A stretch of DNA of 64,000 bases. Source: Pictodentalium vernedei. Taxonomy: Eukaryota; Mollusca; Scaphopoda; Dentaliida; Dentaliidae. Each line of letters begins with the position of its first letter. Positions within the stretch are counted from its first letter, which is position 1. The notes under the pieces were generated by a model. That model did not search any database and was not told where the DNA came from. It saw nothing but the letters and a program-made list of their open reading frames with translations. Positions 21,708 through 32,184 of this stretch are shown piece by piece. Position numbers and translations under genes: made by a program. Location of the stretch: the NCBI GenBank assembly GCA_031216915.1, contig CM062297.1, forward strand, positions 530,060,971-530,124,970, given 5' to 3'.

Positions 21708-23196
21708 ATGATACTCCACAAGTGTGCAACCAGCATAGCACCAGGCCTCTGCAGCATCTTCCAGAAATTCATCGACTCCGGGGAACTTCCAACAGACTGG
21801 CTGACAGCAAATATATCATGCGCCTTCAAAAAAGGAGACAGACACCTGGCTGAGAATTATAGACCCATATCCCTAACATCGGTATCGTGCAAACTAGTAC
21901 AACATACAATATGCCGCCACCTCTTACAACACCTCGAAGAGAATAACATCCTCACGAGTCTAAACCACGGCTTTAGAGCAGGATACTCATGTGAAAGCCA
22001 GCTCCTAACAACAACAAATGACCTACTAAAATCATTCGACAGAACCAAACAGGTCGACATTGCCATCCTTGACTTCTCTAAGGCATTTGACACTGTGCCC
22101 CACAGAAGACTGCTCCACAAAATAGACCAGTACGGCATAAAGGGACCAATCCACACATGGCTGACAAACTTCCTCACCAAGCGGAAAATGAAAGTAGTCC
22201 TGGAAGGTGAGTCATCCGACGAGGTAATTGTAGACTCTGGAGTACCTCAGGGCACCATCCTTGGCCCTCTACTATTCCTCTGCCACATAAATGACCTTCC
22301 AAACACCGTAAGGTCACAGGTGCGCCCATTCGCAGACGACTGCCTACTATACAGGCAAATTGACTCCCAGCAAGACCAGATCACCCTCCAGGAAGACCCG
22401 AGGCATCTGGAAACCTGGGCAACAACTTGGGGCATGAGGTTCAACGCAAAGAAATGCTACATCCTAACAATAAAAAACAAATCAAACCATTTCTACAGAC
22501 TGAACAACACAATACTTCAGCAGGTACCCAACAACCCATGCCTTGGCATACAACTTTCAGAAGATATGAAGTGGAGTACACACACTGACAACCTTACAAA
22601 GAAAGCACATTCCAACCTGGGCTTCCTGAGACGTAACCTACGAAATTGTCTAGTAGCATGCAAACGTAATGCGTATATATCTTTGGTCAGATCTATCCTG
22701 GAATACGGCGCCGTGGTCTGGGACCCATACCAAAAGAGAGACATCCTTAAAATCGAACGTATCCAGAACCGAGCGGCCCGCTTCATCACGCGAGACTACA
22801 GATCAAGAGACAAGGGATGTGTAACTAAAATGCTACTTGACCTTGAAATTCCACCGGTCAAGTTAAGAAGACAACACATCCGACTACTTTATATGTACAA
22901 AGTGGCCGAGGGGTTGATACCAGCCTTACCGCCTAGCCAATTCCTCGAATACAAAAAAACAAGGACGGAAAATTAGGGCTAAAGTGCTTTCTAACTATAC
23001 CACAGACAACGTGGTTGAACGGCCAGTGTCAAACAACACCAGGAGCTATATAGTGAAATCAGCACTAACTGACCAGTATAAAAACTCTTTCTTCATTAGG
23101 ACAGTAAACGAGTGGAACCATCTGAAGGAAAATACTGCCAGAGCTACAACACCAGAGGAATTTAAAACACACCTCTGCAGCAACCAACAACCATAG
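21708..23196 (+). pseudogene. Reverse transcriptase of the second non-LTR element, one frameshift near the C-terminus
   Basis: The 422-codon frame holds NYRPISLTSVSCKLVQH, NHGFRAGYSCESQLL, VDIAILDFSKAFDTVPHRRL, VDSGVPQGTILGPLLF and the catalytic FADDCLLYRQ (near residue 210), then thumb and connection motifs with SILEYGAVVWDPY. It stops at 22976 after KKTRTEN. The expected C-terminal domain continues eight bases later in another frame (22984-23196), with SFFIRTVNEWNHL. A single indel in the A-run near 22955-22975 explains the break. The RT core itself is intact. Confidence 0.83.
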
Positions 23197-23265
23197 TAGC
23201 GCCTTCCCCTCCGTTGCAATAACGCCAGAAGTGGATGCAGCAACGCACATATACAGATACAGATA
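21708..23265 (+). mobile_element. Second non-LTR retrotransposon, 5' truncated
   Basis: Contains the RT and C-terminal region of a CR1/jockey-type element and ends in a short (ATACAG)n tail at 23251-23265. It starts inside the polymerase; endonuclease and ORF1 are missing. The sequence is distinct from the CR1-like element at 731-3781, so it is a different family. Confidence 0.8.
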
Positions 23266-23342
23266 TATTTCTCCGATGCTTCCTCTAACTTCTTGGATAC
23301 CTTTGAAAAGCAAGTGAGAGAGTAAGATTGATATTGGACTCG

Positions 23343-23560
23343 ATTGAATGAAAAGTTTCAGCGCGCCGAAGGCGCACGTGGCTGATGTGGGATTTAAATC
23401 CCTTGCGACCCGAATAACTTTGCTTTATAATTTTATTTTCTTATGAATACTGAAATCGCAGTTTGTTGGTTGTTTTAGAAAAAACAGAAAAAGAAACCCA
23501 AACAGTCGCTGGTTTGGGAGTATCCCCAGCATGTTATCCATAACGGTTACAAAAAGGGAA
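23343..23560 (+). repeat. Dispersed repeat K, partial copy
   Basis: GAATGAAAAGTTTCAGCGCG followed by CCGAAGGCGCACG and GATGTGGGATTTAAATCCCT match the first part of K. The middle and the poly-C end are absent. Confidence 0.7.
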
Positions 23561-23654
23561 AAAAAAACACCGATAGGGGCCTATGTGTTTCTGAAAGCTG
23601 AGGCAATTAATGAACTTAATTAACTGATAGAATCATCGTTCGTTCGTTACAAAG

Positions 23655-23948
23655 GCCTGGTAATAATAGTAATAACATGATTGTTGTCAGGCATCACCCT
23701 TATAAAAAAGTACCATGGTAAACCATGGTAAATCCCAAAATACCCTGGTAATACCATGGTATTACCAGGGTATTTTGTGATTTACCATGGTTTACCATGG
23801 TACTTTTTTTATAAGGGCATGATTCATTAGCGGCCCTGCAGCAATGATAAACAGCTCTTGGGCTTATTAACGACCCTCGACTTCATCTCGGGCCTTTAAT
23901 AAACCCCCGGGCTGTTCATCATTGCTGCAGGGCCGCTAATGAACCATA
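23655..23948. repeat. Foldback family M, copy 1
   Basis: Shares GTAATAACATGATTGTTGTC and the GATTCATTAGCGGCCCTGCA core with 57073-57190 and, in part, with 24575-24660. Positions 23822-23945 form an inverted repeat around the CAGCAATGATAAACAGC and GCTGTTCATCATTGCTG arms. It is interrupted by a 121-bp palindromic insertion. Confidence 0.8.
23697..23817. mobile_element. 121-bp palindromic MITE inserted in foldback M
   Basis: The insertion is nearly perfectly palindromic and built largely of TACCATGG units, with ends CCCTTATAAAAAAGTACC and its inverse. It is flanked by CA at both sides (23695-23696 and 23818-23819). The uninterrupted sequence is present in the other M copy at 57.1 kb (GCATCATGATTC on the reverse strand), so the insertion and a 2-bp CA duplication are directly visible. 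The superfamily is unknown. Confidence 0.85.
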
Positions 23949-24298
23949 ATGTCCTCCCAAATCATGTTATTGTTATATCAAGACATCAAATACCGGGGCC
24001 GAATCTTCCCGGCCGAATCTTGTGTCAAATCTTCCCGAGGCTGAAAAAGATAAGGCCGAATCTTCCCGTTCCCTTCAGGCACCCCATGCCATTAGGTTGG
24101 AGAGTTTTTTTTTTTTTATTCGGTTTTTATTTCTTTTAGGATTTTACAAACTCATATAATATAATTTGGACGTGATAAGGGCATTTATAAATTGGAGTGA
24201 ACTTGTGTTTTCAAAACATGGGTATAGCCTCCTCATTCCTGTTTGAGAATTTTCGTGTTTCAGTTCATATTCTTTGAATTTATAGTACATAATTTATC

Positions 24299-24337
24299 TC
24301 CCCTTCCGACTTCCTTTTTGAACAGGCAGTCAAGATG
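24299..24337 (+). other. RPL18: Candidate RPL18 exon 1: pyrimidine-rich leader and start codon
   Basis: A CCCCTTCCGACTTCCTTTTT tract, like the 5' terminal oligopyrimidine leaders of ribosomal protein mRNAs, precedes GTCAAGATG at 24329-24337. The next bases, GTCAGC, could be a weak splice donor. Joined to the acceptor at 24468-24469, the product would begin Met-Gly-Ile-Asp-Ile, exactly the start expected for ribosomal protein L18. The donor is poor (GTCAGC rather than GTRAGT), so this exon is inferred. Confidence 0.5.
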
Positions 24338-24469
24338 GTCAGCAAAATGTGTTTCGTCTCCATATAAACATCCAAAATAATCCCAATCCATGCGTTTTCT
24401 TTGAGCAGTTTTTTGATTGTATAATAAAATCTTGATACTAAATTTTTGTTTTTATTCCTTTTTTTTTAG

Positions 24470-24556
24470 GGTATTGACATCTGCCATCGATATGATCGAA
24501 AAGTTCATAGGAAAGAACCGAAGAGTCAAGATATTTATCTTCGGCTTCTAGTGAAA
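24470..24556 (+). CDS. RPL18: Ribosomal protein L18 (eL18), exon 2
   Basis: An 87-bp exon encodes 29 residues: [20 protein letters not shown] then DIYLRLLVK. This is the conserved N-terminus of eukaryotic large-subunit ribosomal protein eL18, which binds rRNA in the 60S subunit. The acceptor is a long T tract plus AG at 24468-24469 and the donor is GTGAGT at 24557-24562. The reading frame is phase 0 and free of defects. A Cys-His-Arg-Tyr stretch replaces the more common HxHK at residues 5-8 of the segment. The following exon (starting LYRFLARRT in other animals) was not found on the plus strand, so either the next intron exceeds the window or this is a duplicated exon. It is the only host exon I recognise. 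Confidence 0.88.
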
Positions 24557-24574
24557 GTGAGTAACGATAATATA

Positions 24575-24660
24575 ACAATAACATGATTTTGGAGGGCATT
24601 ATGGTTCATTAGCGGCCTTGCAGCAATGATGAACAGCCCTAGGGTTTATTAATATCTATA
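24575..24660. repeat. Foldback family M, half copy in the RPL18 intron
   Basis: Contains TAACATGATTTTGGAGGGCA and GGTTCATTAGCGGCC, then CAGCAATGATGAACAGCCC. It begins about 18 bp after the RPL18 exon 2 donor. The inverse, GGCCCTCCAAAATCATGTTA, ends the copy at 57.4 kb. Confidence 0.75.
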
Positions 24661-24845
24661 GGAACTGACGAATTTTCCCCAAATTGACAAAAATAAAGGG
24701 TTCCAAAACACGATAATTAAACAAGTTTCATAAAATTACAAGCAATAACCGGCAATGGGGGGTGGGGGGGGGGGGGGGGCACAAATGACCCACAACGGAA
24801 CTGAAAAGGACGCGACATTGGTCAGTGACTAATACCTGACGGTAC

Positions 24846-24871
24846 GTTATCTCTCGTTAACGAGAGATAAC
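24846..24871. repeat. Perfect 26-bp palindrome
   Basis: GTTATCTCTCGTT joined directly to its reverse complement. Function unknown; it lies just outside the J element. Confidence 0.95.
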
Positions 24872-25087
24872 ACACTACAGGTGCTAGCCAATGATTAAGG
24901 GCCTATATAAGTAATGGAATTTTGTTTATTTTGAAATTCTCACCTCTCATATTTCTTAAATTCAGAGTAAATATACACAAATTATACATCAAAATGAAGG
25001 TTGGGATGTATAGAACACGGAACGCATATGTACAGTCAAGGTGCCTATAGCGGATCACATTTTTCCTTTTTCGTGTTATTTTGCGGT

Positions 25088-25820
25088 AAACATGAAGAAT
25101 AGCGGACCCAACAAATTATGCAAAAAATACCAGGTTTTCCCAACTTTTCATGATTTCCCTACATTCTTTAGTGTTTTTTCTTCACATATGTATCAAAACC
25201 CCCGAGTTTTTAATACATTTAGACATTATTTACTAAGTTTTTCCTTCCCGTAAGAGAGGCACGGAAAAGTCGTCTGATCGTGTTTATCATTCACAGCGAC
25301 GTTCTTTCGTGGAAACTGTCAAAGATGTGACGTCACGGTGGGCGTCTCCTCCCATTTGTGGAGAATTCAGTATCACATCAGTTCCGAAAATCGCACCGTG
25401 TTCAACAGATTAGGGTCAGTGTAGGAAGGGTTCGGGTTAGCTAACCCGAACCCTTGCTAGACTGACCCTAACCCGTCGAGCGGGGTGCTATTTATTACAT
25501 AACTTACCTTAATAAAGAAAAAAGTGAAAAAAAGCACTGTACTTACCGTCTTCTCCTTGTGGTACCAGTGCAGAATAAGTGCGCTTCAAAATTGAACACA
25601 CACTTTCGATAGAAAAGATGGTTGACGCGCAAGTTGAATTGCTTCGTCTCGGAAGTTAAAAACTAGTAAAAACAAGCTAAAAAGTGATTTTTATTCCCCC
25701 AAATTTATGAATATGTAAAGAAAAAACACTAAAGAATGTAGGGAAACCATGAAAAGTTGGGAAAAGTTGGTAATTTTTGTATAATTTGTTGGGTCCGCTA
25801 TTCTTCATGTTTACCTATTT
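25088..25820. repeat. Interrupted inverted repeat centred at 25440
   Basis: The arm 25088-25215 (AACATGAAGAATAGCGGACC then CAACAAATTATG, and CCCTACATTCTTTAGTGTTT) recurs inverted at 25690-25820. A second inner pair forms a palindrome centred on TTCGGGTTAGCTAACCCGAA (25431-25450). The sequence between the inner and outer arms does not match. Confidence 0.85.
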
Positions 25821-26542
25821 TGCTTCTGTTATTTTTTTAAAATTTAAAGCGTGTTCTGTGGTAAGAACAATTCTTCCTCTACATGACTGGCACCAACCTT
25901 TTTTAAATCTATAATGGATGGAAGACTTAATTGATTAGTCTTGTGTACCACCGTCGGGTACCAATAGCGAATCACTTCCGCCCATAGCAGATCACGTGAT
26001 TCAATTTGATTCTACCTGTTAGGATGGGACACACTAAAAAGTGTAGTCCGTGTCTGTGTCGGAGAAAAAGTGTAGTCGGGAATTAAATTATCATTTTCTC
26101 ACTTATTTGTTGGTATTTTTCTATGAAATTTGGAAAGTATACCCAGGGGACGATACAAAATATATATGCCAAAAAAGAAGTTTGTACGATGTTATTTTAC
26201 GATGTTAGAAGACATTTTCTCTTTCAAACACACTAAAAAGTGTAGCTGACTCGGCGCCGTGTTAGCTTATTAATTGGCTTTCGCTGTGTTGACCCAGCGA
26301 TGCGGGCTGATTATCCTGGTTCTTTTTATGATTGTAAGGCGATGAATGGGGTGTAGATTTGATTGATAGATTTTCTTTCATTGCTTTTTTTCCATTTGCA
26401 TGGAGTAAAGTACAAGAGTAAGAGAATAATAAGATTATTTCCCACAAGATTATGTTAAATGTCCGTGGTGGATAGTTACACGTTTTCGCCCCCCTCTCCC
26501 CATTGCGCTCTCCCAATCTCACTCTTTCACAAATTGGTTGCG

Positions 26543-27144
26543 ATGAATGAAAGAATGAATGAATGAAAGGTTTTAGAACACCGAAGGGGCGCAGGGACGA
26601 TGTGGGATTTCAAAATCCCTTGCGACCCGGTTAACTTAATTTTATTTTACTTGCATCACATAGACCTAGCTTTCCTATTGTCTCACATGAGGAATGAAGG
26701 GATGAGAGCGCGGTTACTGTTTCCTGTAGTATAAATTGGGACTGATAGATTGTCAATAATCAATGCCTCAACGCCATGGAGACTCCAAGAGAGAGAGTGA
26801 GAGGCAGACAGACAGAGAGGCTCCCGTTGGTTCTGGTTTGTCGACGGTAGAAGTTTAAATCCCGCCACACTAGGGCGAGCCAACTGTTGTGAAATGACAA
26901 ATTGAAGGGAAGGGAAGAGAAGAAAAGAAAACCAGACATCAACGCCGTTTTGGTAATGGCCCCTGTATATTGAATACGGTATAGCGGTTACAAAAAAAGG
27001 GGAGAAGAAAGCTCCGCCAGTATAGTTTTGAATAACTGGGAGTCATCCATCAAGCCTTCAGGGAGATAGGATGCCGTGTGTGATATATGGGGTATCTGGT
27101 TAGCCTTCTGGGATTTCAAATACCCCCCCCCCCCCCCCCCCCCC
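26543..27144 (+). repeat. Dispersed repeat K, copy 2
   Basis: The same order of blocks as 19481-20050, from GAATGAATGAAAGGTTTTAG to GGGAGTCATCCATCAAGCCT and a terminal C tract (27124-27144). The GCGCGCC hairpin is degraded here (GAACACCGAAGGGGCGC). It sits inside element T. Confidence 0.82.
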
Positions 27145-27412
27145 AACCACCACCACCATGCTATGACATTATTTTTATGCTGATATTAGTTTATGTTGTA
27201 TCCAGTGGTCCTTGAGCTGAAATTTCATTTCACATGCTTTCTTTGTAGAGAATTGTACAAAATCGCACCCCCCCCCCCCCCACCCCACCACACACACACA
27301 CACATTTAGTTGTAATCCATTCACCACAGTCGGATGTTACTGTAACATTATTCACATGTTAAACTGTACACAATGTAATAAGTGTTTTTTAAAAAAGTAT
27401 TTAGCACTTGGG

Positions 27413-27469
27413 AAAGTTTCAGCTCATGGACCATCAGTTCACACCTGATGGTCCATGAGCTGAAACTTT
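27413..27469. repeat. Perfect 25-bp stem hairpin with 7-nt loop
   Basis: AAAGTTTCAGCTCATGGACC then ATCAG, loop TTCACAC, and the exact inverse. A diverged single arm (GGTCCTTGAGCTGAAATTTC) lies at 27207-27226. Confidence 0.95.
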
Positions 27470-28147
27470 GCTAGTTGACCATGTGCTTCTCCTACATTTT
27501 CCCGAAATTTGTTGATAATCGCGACACTTGACATTATTTTGATGTCAAATGTTGGAATTATAAATAAGCAGGTGAAAAAAAAATCTTGTGCTTATTTCGG
27601 GTGATCGACACCTTTTATCTACTGTCGCAGGCGAATCTAACCACAAAACACTCGGAACGACATACCAAGTAAATTTACATTTGCTTTTTATATAGATGTT
27701 TGTTATTTGTTCATGTTTGTGCTGTGTCTCTATATCTTTGTGCTATGCTATATCTATTATGTCCTGTATTTATGCAATAAAATGCTGAAAATTAAATTAA
27801 TCGTCGTTTCTTTCATCCACTCCCCACTAATCTCCTCATAATCATAAAAACAACCAGGATAATCAGCCCGCCTCGCTGTGTCAACACAGCGTAAGCCAAT
27901 TAATTAGCTAACACGGCGCCGAGTCGGCTACACGTCTTAGTGTGTTTGAAAGAGAAACTGTCTTCTAACATCGTAAAATAACATCGTACAAACTTCTCTT
28001 TTGGCATATATATTTCGTATAGTCCTCTGAGTATACTTTCCAAATTTCATAGAAAACAACCAACAAATAAATGAGAAAATGATAATTTAATTCCCGACTA
28101 CACTTTTTCTCCGACACGGACACGGACTGCACTTTTTAGTGTGTCCC

Positions 28148-29029
28148 GTTAGAATGGACACTTTATCCCTATTATTTACTGGTTTTGAATCGCAAAACAT
28201 ATTTCAGATTGTTTGCAGACAGGCTGGTAGCAAAAAAAATTACATTATAGTCTGGTGGCGCTAACGATGGGGGGGGGGGGTGGGGGGGGGTACAACTCAC
28301 TTGTCGCGAGAGCCTGAAAATCCTAAATGGAGGCTGGTGGCACCAACAACGGGGGTGTACAGGGGTGGGGGGGGGGGGCTCTCACCCCTGGTGCTAACGC
28401 AGATTCCCTTTCGTGTCATGAGTTCCTGTGTTAAAAATGTTTCGGCACCACCCCTGTTCTGCGAGTATTAGCCGAAAATGCCAGAACTTAATGAATGTCA
28501 TATCTAAAACTTTTGATTGCAACTGGATGGCGATCTGTCACATATCATCGATCTGTTGTGACAAACACAGACGATGTCCATCAGAGACGTCATCTGACGA
28601 AACTGGTAATATTTTTAAACGCCGTCGGACGCTTCTCAGGAGGGGCTACACCACCTCATTGGTCGGACCTGGCCAGTCAGAAATGCTTGTGTTTTCCTAC
28701 GGGGTCAGAGCCTTTCAATGAGGGGGTTGTAGCCCCATCCTCCCGATCACACATGGAACATCATTTACAGCAAGCTCCCAATTACTGCGCACTCACTCTC
28801 TTTGTCAAATCGTTTTCCTCATGCTGATGGTGATGGAGGTGAGGTTCTTTGTGTTTTTAGGTCAATTAGTGAGTTCAATAGCTGGTCATCGCAACAGCCT
28901 TGGGGCCACCCAACAATATGTCGCAAGTTCCAGTTTTCAGCAAATTCAGGTATCAGGTTTGACAAACTTGTCGAGCAGACAATGGATTGTCTATCCGGTT
29001 TATAAGAAGCAAGAACCATATGTCGGATT
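28148..29029. other. Interior of the CAG-ended element, no gene recognised
   Basis: G tracts at 28268-28289 and 28363-28378. Open frames between 28428 and 29019 overlap on both strands and carry no motif I recognise. Sequence complexity is high enough that a decayed coding segment cannot be excluded. Confidence 0.4.
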
Positions 29030-29340
29030 TATTTATTTATTTTGATTGGTGTTTAACGACACTTTAACAGCAGGAGCACATTGTGTCGGTAACAGGCTTA
29101 CATACGACGGAAGCTAAGACAGCCAGAGGAAACAACTGAGCAACAACAAATGCATGCAAGCTCTCGAACGTCATCACTCCAGACTCTACTGAGCACTGCA
29201 CGACAGCACCATGCACTGCAGAGCACAGGCTGGGTTAGATAGGTTGGAGACACATGCACCCCAGCGTGCACCCCCCCCCCCCCCCCCCTCCCCCAACACA
29301 CACACATACATGGGCAATATCAGGGTAAATTGCATTGCCC
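29030..29340 (+). repeat. Mollusc-type dispersed repeat (TTGATTGGTGTTTAACGAC core)
   Basis: Begins with a TTTATTTATTTTGATTGGTG segment followed by TTTAACGACACTTTAACAGC. Repeats with this core are very common in mollusc genomes and are thought to be SINE-like; this is recalled knowledge. It contains a poly-C/CA tract at 29270-29308. Confidence 0.5.
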
Positions 29341-29670
29341 AGGGAGCAGGTTGACTAATTTCCAAATAGATAAAAATTAAGCGACAGCAGCATTTTCGTA
29401 ATTAAAAGTTCTACAATCTGCAAACACCTTCAGCTTCTCTGAACATTTTTTAAGTTCTCAAGCTAATAAATTTTTACAGTATGGGTTCCAGGCGCGTAGC
29501 CACAGGGGGGAGGGTGCAAATTGAGCTGTACTCCCCTAAAAGAGAGAGAGGGAAGGAGAGGGAGAGGGTGGGAGGGGAGAGAGATGAAACGTGATAATAG
29601 AAGTATATAAAATGCAAAGAGTGACCACGCTGCCGAAGCGATGTCGCATTTTCAGTAGGGCTGCCATATA

Positions 29671-29755
29671 CCTGGTCACTGATTAGGCTAACCGGAGCAG
29701 ATCTTGCCAGGATTCCTGGCAAGGTCTGCTCCAGCTAGCCAAATCAGTGACCAGG
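29671..29755. repeat. 85-bp near-perfect palindrome
   Basis: The arm CCTGGTCACTGATTAGGCTA, then GGAGCAGATCTTGCCAGG, meets its inverse at a TTGCCAGGATTCCTGGCAA centre. Four or so mismatches only. It looks like another tiny foldback element. Confidence 0.92.
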
Positions 29756-30780
29756 TAGGCCCCTAAATCAAAAGGCAGCGGGCTCTGGGGGTCGGTTGGC
29801 TTCATGTAGTTTCTCACATTTTACACCCCCCCCCCCCCCCTTCCATGGTTGTAATATGCAACATTCAATATATTTCAGATTTTAGGAGCCCCCAATTTGT
29901 GTGAACTTTCTGGGCGTTTTCTGCCGCTTTGTTGGATAAAGGATCAATGTGTGTTCTCTTCCGATAATCGCGGGGAATCGGCGGCAAGCCCTTACATTAT
30001 TGTAACTGCTAATGAGTCGTGGGGAATATATTTTAGTTTTTCTGCACAAACTGAAATTGGAACACAGCACTCGAAGTTTGTCAGCTAGCATTTGGAATGC
30101 TAACTACTTTTAAGACACAAAATACCGAGTGGTAGGCCTAGACTTTCACTGCAAGTTGCTCAAGAATTCCTATGGTCGCCGAGTGAATTCAGTCAGTTAC
30201 ATGTATTTTATTTGGGTTTTTTTTTCTTAACTCTCTTATAGCTCGGAACACTACAATTGAAAAAAAAATTATTAGCAAATTTCGATGAGAATGTGGAAAT
30301 GATCATGTGGTTGACATATTTGCACTACCCGAAACAACACATGCAAAGAATTTGTTTCATATGTCATCACAGTCAATAAAATTGAGTTTGCCGCATTTCC
30401 TCGTTTTTTGCAGTGCGTGATCCGGTAATGGGTAGTTGACCGAGGCACGCGGATCGAAGTTTATTTCATCTTTTCGTGTCTGATTGGTCTGGACTTTTTT
30501 ATGATTTGATTGCCTATATTCTAACCTTCAAAATGACATGAAACACCATAAACTTTAACTTTTGTTCAGCTGGTGAACTTCGTGTTTGGTTTTTGTTTCC
30601 GTTTCAGTTCTTGAAAAAACTTCCCCAAATCGGAAGGGGTTTGTACTTCCTACTTTCATTTTCAGTATTAAACGGCAGACTTCACAGGTGATATTCTTCC
30701 GGTTGCTACACATTGCCCATACCTACATGACTGTGGACTAGGTTCATAAATCAAACAATCACTTTTAATTCAACGTGATC
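29756..30780. other. Interior of the CAG-ended element, no gene recognised
   Basis: A C tract lies at 29826-29840. The overlapping open frames near 29882-30091 have no motif. The right end carries two GATCCGCT motifs (30793 and 30810) that mirror the left-end GCGGATC. Confidence 0.45.
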
Positions 30781-31656
30781 ATTCATGACAGTGATCCGCT
30801 GATGGGGTTGATCCGCTATTGGCACCTTGACTGTAATCAACTCATAGAGTCGACTGTAGGCACCACTGGTTCCTGGAAGTCTGCTACCGTATTTGCACCA
30901 GAACTGATAATAAAATAATATTTCATCTGAACAACTTGTGGCCAAATGTGCTTCATATATCCAAGAACAAAGCTAGGCATTCAAAACACTTTCGAATACA
31001 GCGATAGGTCTGCATTTTGGAAAAGGACAACACTGTCTGCATTTTTTATTGAAGATGGTTTCCATGCTCTACAGGCATGCGCAAATCACTCGTTACCACG
31101 AATTTTCATCAAATAACAAAATCGTAATTCTAAGAAATTTCAACAGGTATCATGATACCTTGCATTGAAATGGCAACTGTGCAATCTCTATCTTATAACA
31201 TTATACTGTATGAAGGCGATCTTTTTCATTATTTGATTTTAGATGGCGGTGTTTTTACATGCTTTTTCTGTCCGTTGACCGGAAATCGGAAGTATACTCA
31301 TACGTAAACAAAAGGAAAAGCTTTGGAATTTTCCCCAATGCAGCTCTGTCGCCGTGTTTTGAAGAATTTTTATCCCCTAGCTTTGTTCTTGGATATGTAA
31401 AGCACATTTGGCCACAAGTTGTTTTCGTGAAATATTATTAAATTATCAGTTCTGGTGCGAATACGGTAGCAGACTTCCAGGAACCATTGGTGCCTACAGT
31501 CGACTCTATGAGTTGATTACATGCGTGTTTCATGTTCTATACATCCCAACCTTCATTTTGATGTACATTTTGTGTATATTTAATTTGAACTGAAGGAATA
31601 TCAGAGGTGAGAATTTTCAAAATAAACAAAATTTCATTACTTATATAGGCCCTTAA

Positions 31657-32184
31657 TCAAATGGGAGGACGAAAATATGACAATATTGGTTATAAGATAA
31701 GTGAACAAATTTATTTGATAGCACAGTAAACGGGGATTAGTCAAATAGTACCACGTTCGAATGGTACCACGGTCACTTCGCATTGTTTGGAAAGTCTGGA
31801 ATATCTTGAAGGTTTCTTGAAGAAACCATGCCAAGATGGATGTCATTGGAATTTGGAACCGATTTCCATCACTCTGCTTATTTCTGGGTCAGGTAAAAGG
31901 TTATAAACCAACTTCCTGTGTGTGTTTACTTAATTGGGGGTGGGGGGGGGGGGGTGGGGGGTATATTTGAGATAAGGCCAAGTCTTGCTATATGGGAAAA
32001 AAAGACACACTTTTGTTGTTACTGGTAATTTGCTTTTTTTTTATCATGGTTGTTCATCAAAACATAACATAATATCAATGAAACATAAAACAATACAAGT
32101 ACAAATAATACATTACAGCAGAACATATAAAATGTCAAAAGAACATAAAACAATACAAGTACAAATGATACATGAATTACAGAC
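31657..32184. other. Intergenic DNA, no gene seen
   Basis: A G tract lies at 31936-31960. ACATAAAACAATACAAGTAC is repeated at 32083 and 32143, just before the 30-bp minisatellite, and may belong to the same element. Confidence 0.45.

Larger units (their letters stand above)
26026..28147. mobile_element. Long-TIR DNA transposon T, 2.1 kb, 8-bp duplication
   Basis: Inverted arms of about 300 bp (26026-26330 and 27845-28147) begin GGGACACACTAAAAAGTG and include GGGAATTAAATTATCATTTT and GACTCGGCGCCGTGTTAGCT. The flanks GTTAGGAT (left) and GTTAGAAT (right) are an 8-bp target duplication with one mismatch. 8-bp duplications are made by hAT and P-type transposases. The CACTAAAAAGTGTAG motif recurs at both the outer end and about 200 bp inside each arm. 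No transposase is present; the loop holds repeat K and a hairpin. Confidence 0.83.
25033..30833. mobile_element. 5.8-kb CAG-ended element with TA duplication (pogo-like or Tc1/mariner-related), non-autonomous
   Basis: The left end CAGTCAAGGTGCCTATAGCG then GATCA and the right end (reverse complement) CAGTCAAGGTGCCAATAGCG then GATCA form a 25-bp inverted repeat with one mismatch. TA flanks both ends (25031-25032 and 30834-30835). Uninterrupted J copies at about 60766 and 60985 read ATATGTAATCA, confirming that TA is a duplicated target. The motif ATAGCGGATC or a variant recurs near both ends. CAG termini plus TA target fit pogo-type elements. No transposase frame is visible inside; the interior is filled by other repeats. 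Confidence 0.82.
24899..31652. mobile_element. Foldback element J (about 950 bp native), split by a 5.8-kb insertion
   Basis: The ends GGGCCTATATAAGTAATGGA and its inverse (31633-31652) are flanked by TTAA at 24895-24898 and 31653-31656. Native sequence is 24899-25032 plus 30834-31652. Its two arms, each about 280 bp, are inverted copies: the arm with GTCGACTGTAGGCACCACTG and GGCCAAATGTGCTTCATATA at 30845-30977 recurs inverted at 31375-31515. A second copy of the family lies at 60644. TTAA duplications suggest a piggyBac- or Kolobok-type mobiliser; no transposase is present. Confidence 0.82.

Noticed and set aside
28428..29045. Overlapping open frames as a host gene
   Set aside because: No domain motif, no splice-site pattern, and similar-length frames exist on both strands in the same place.
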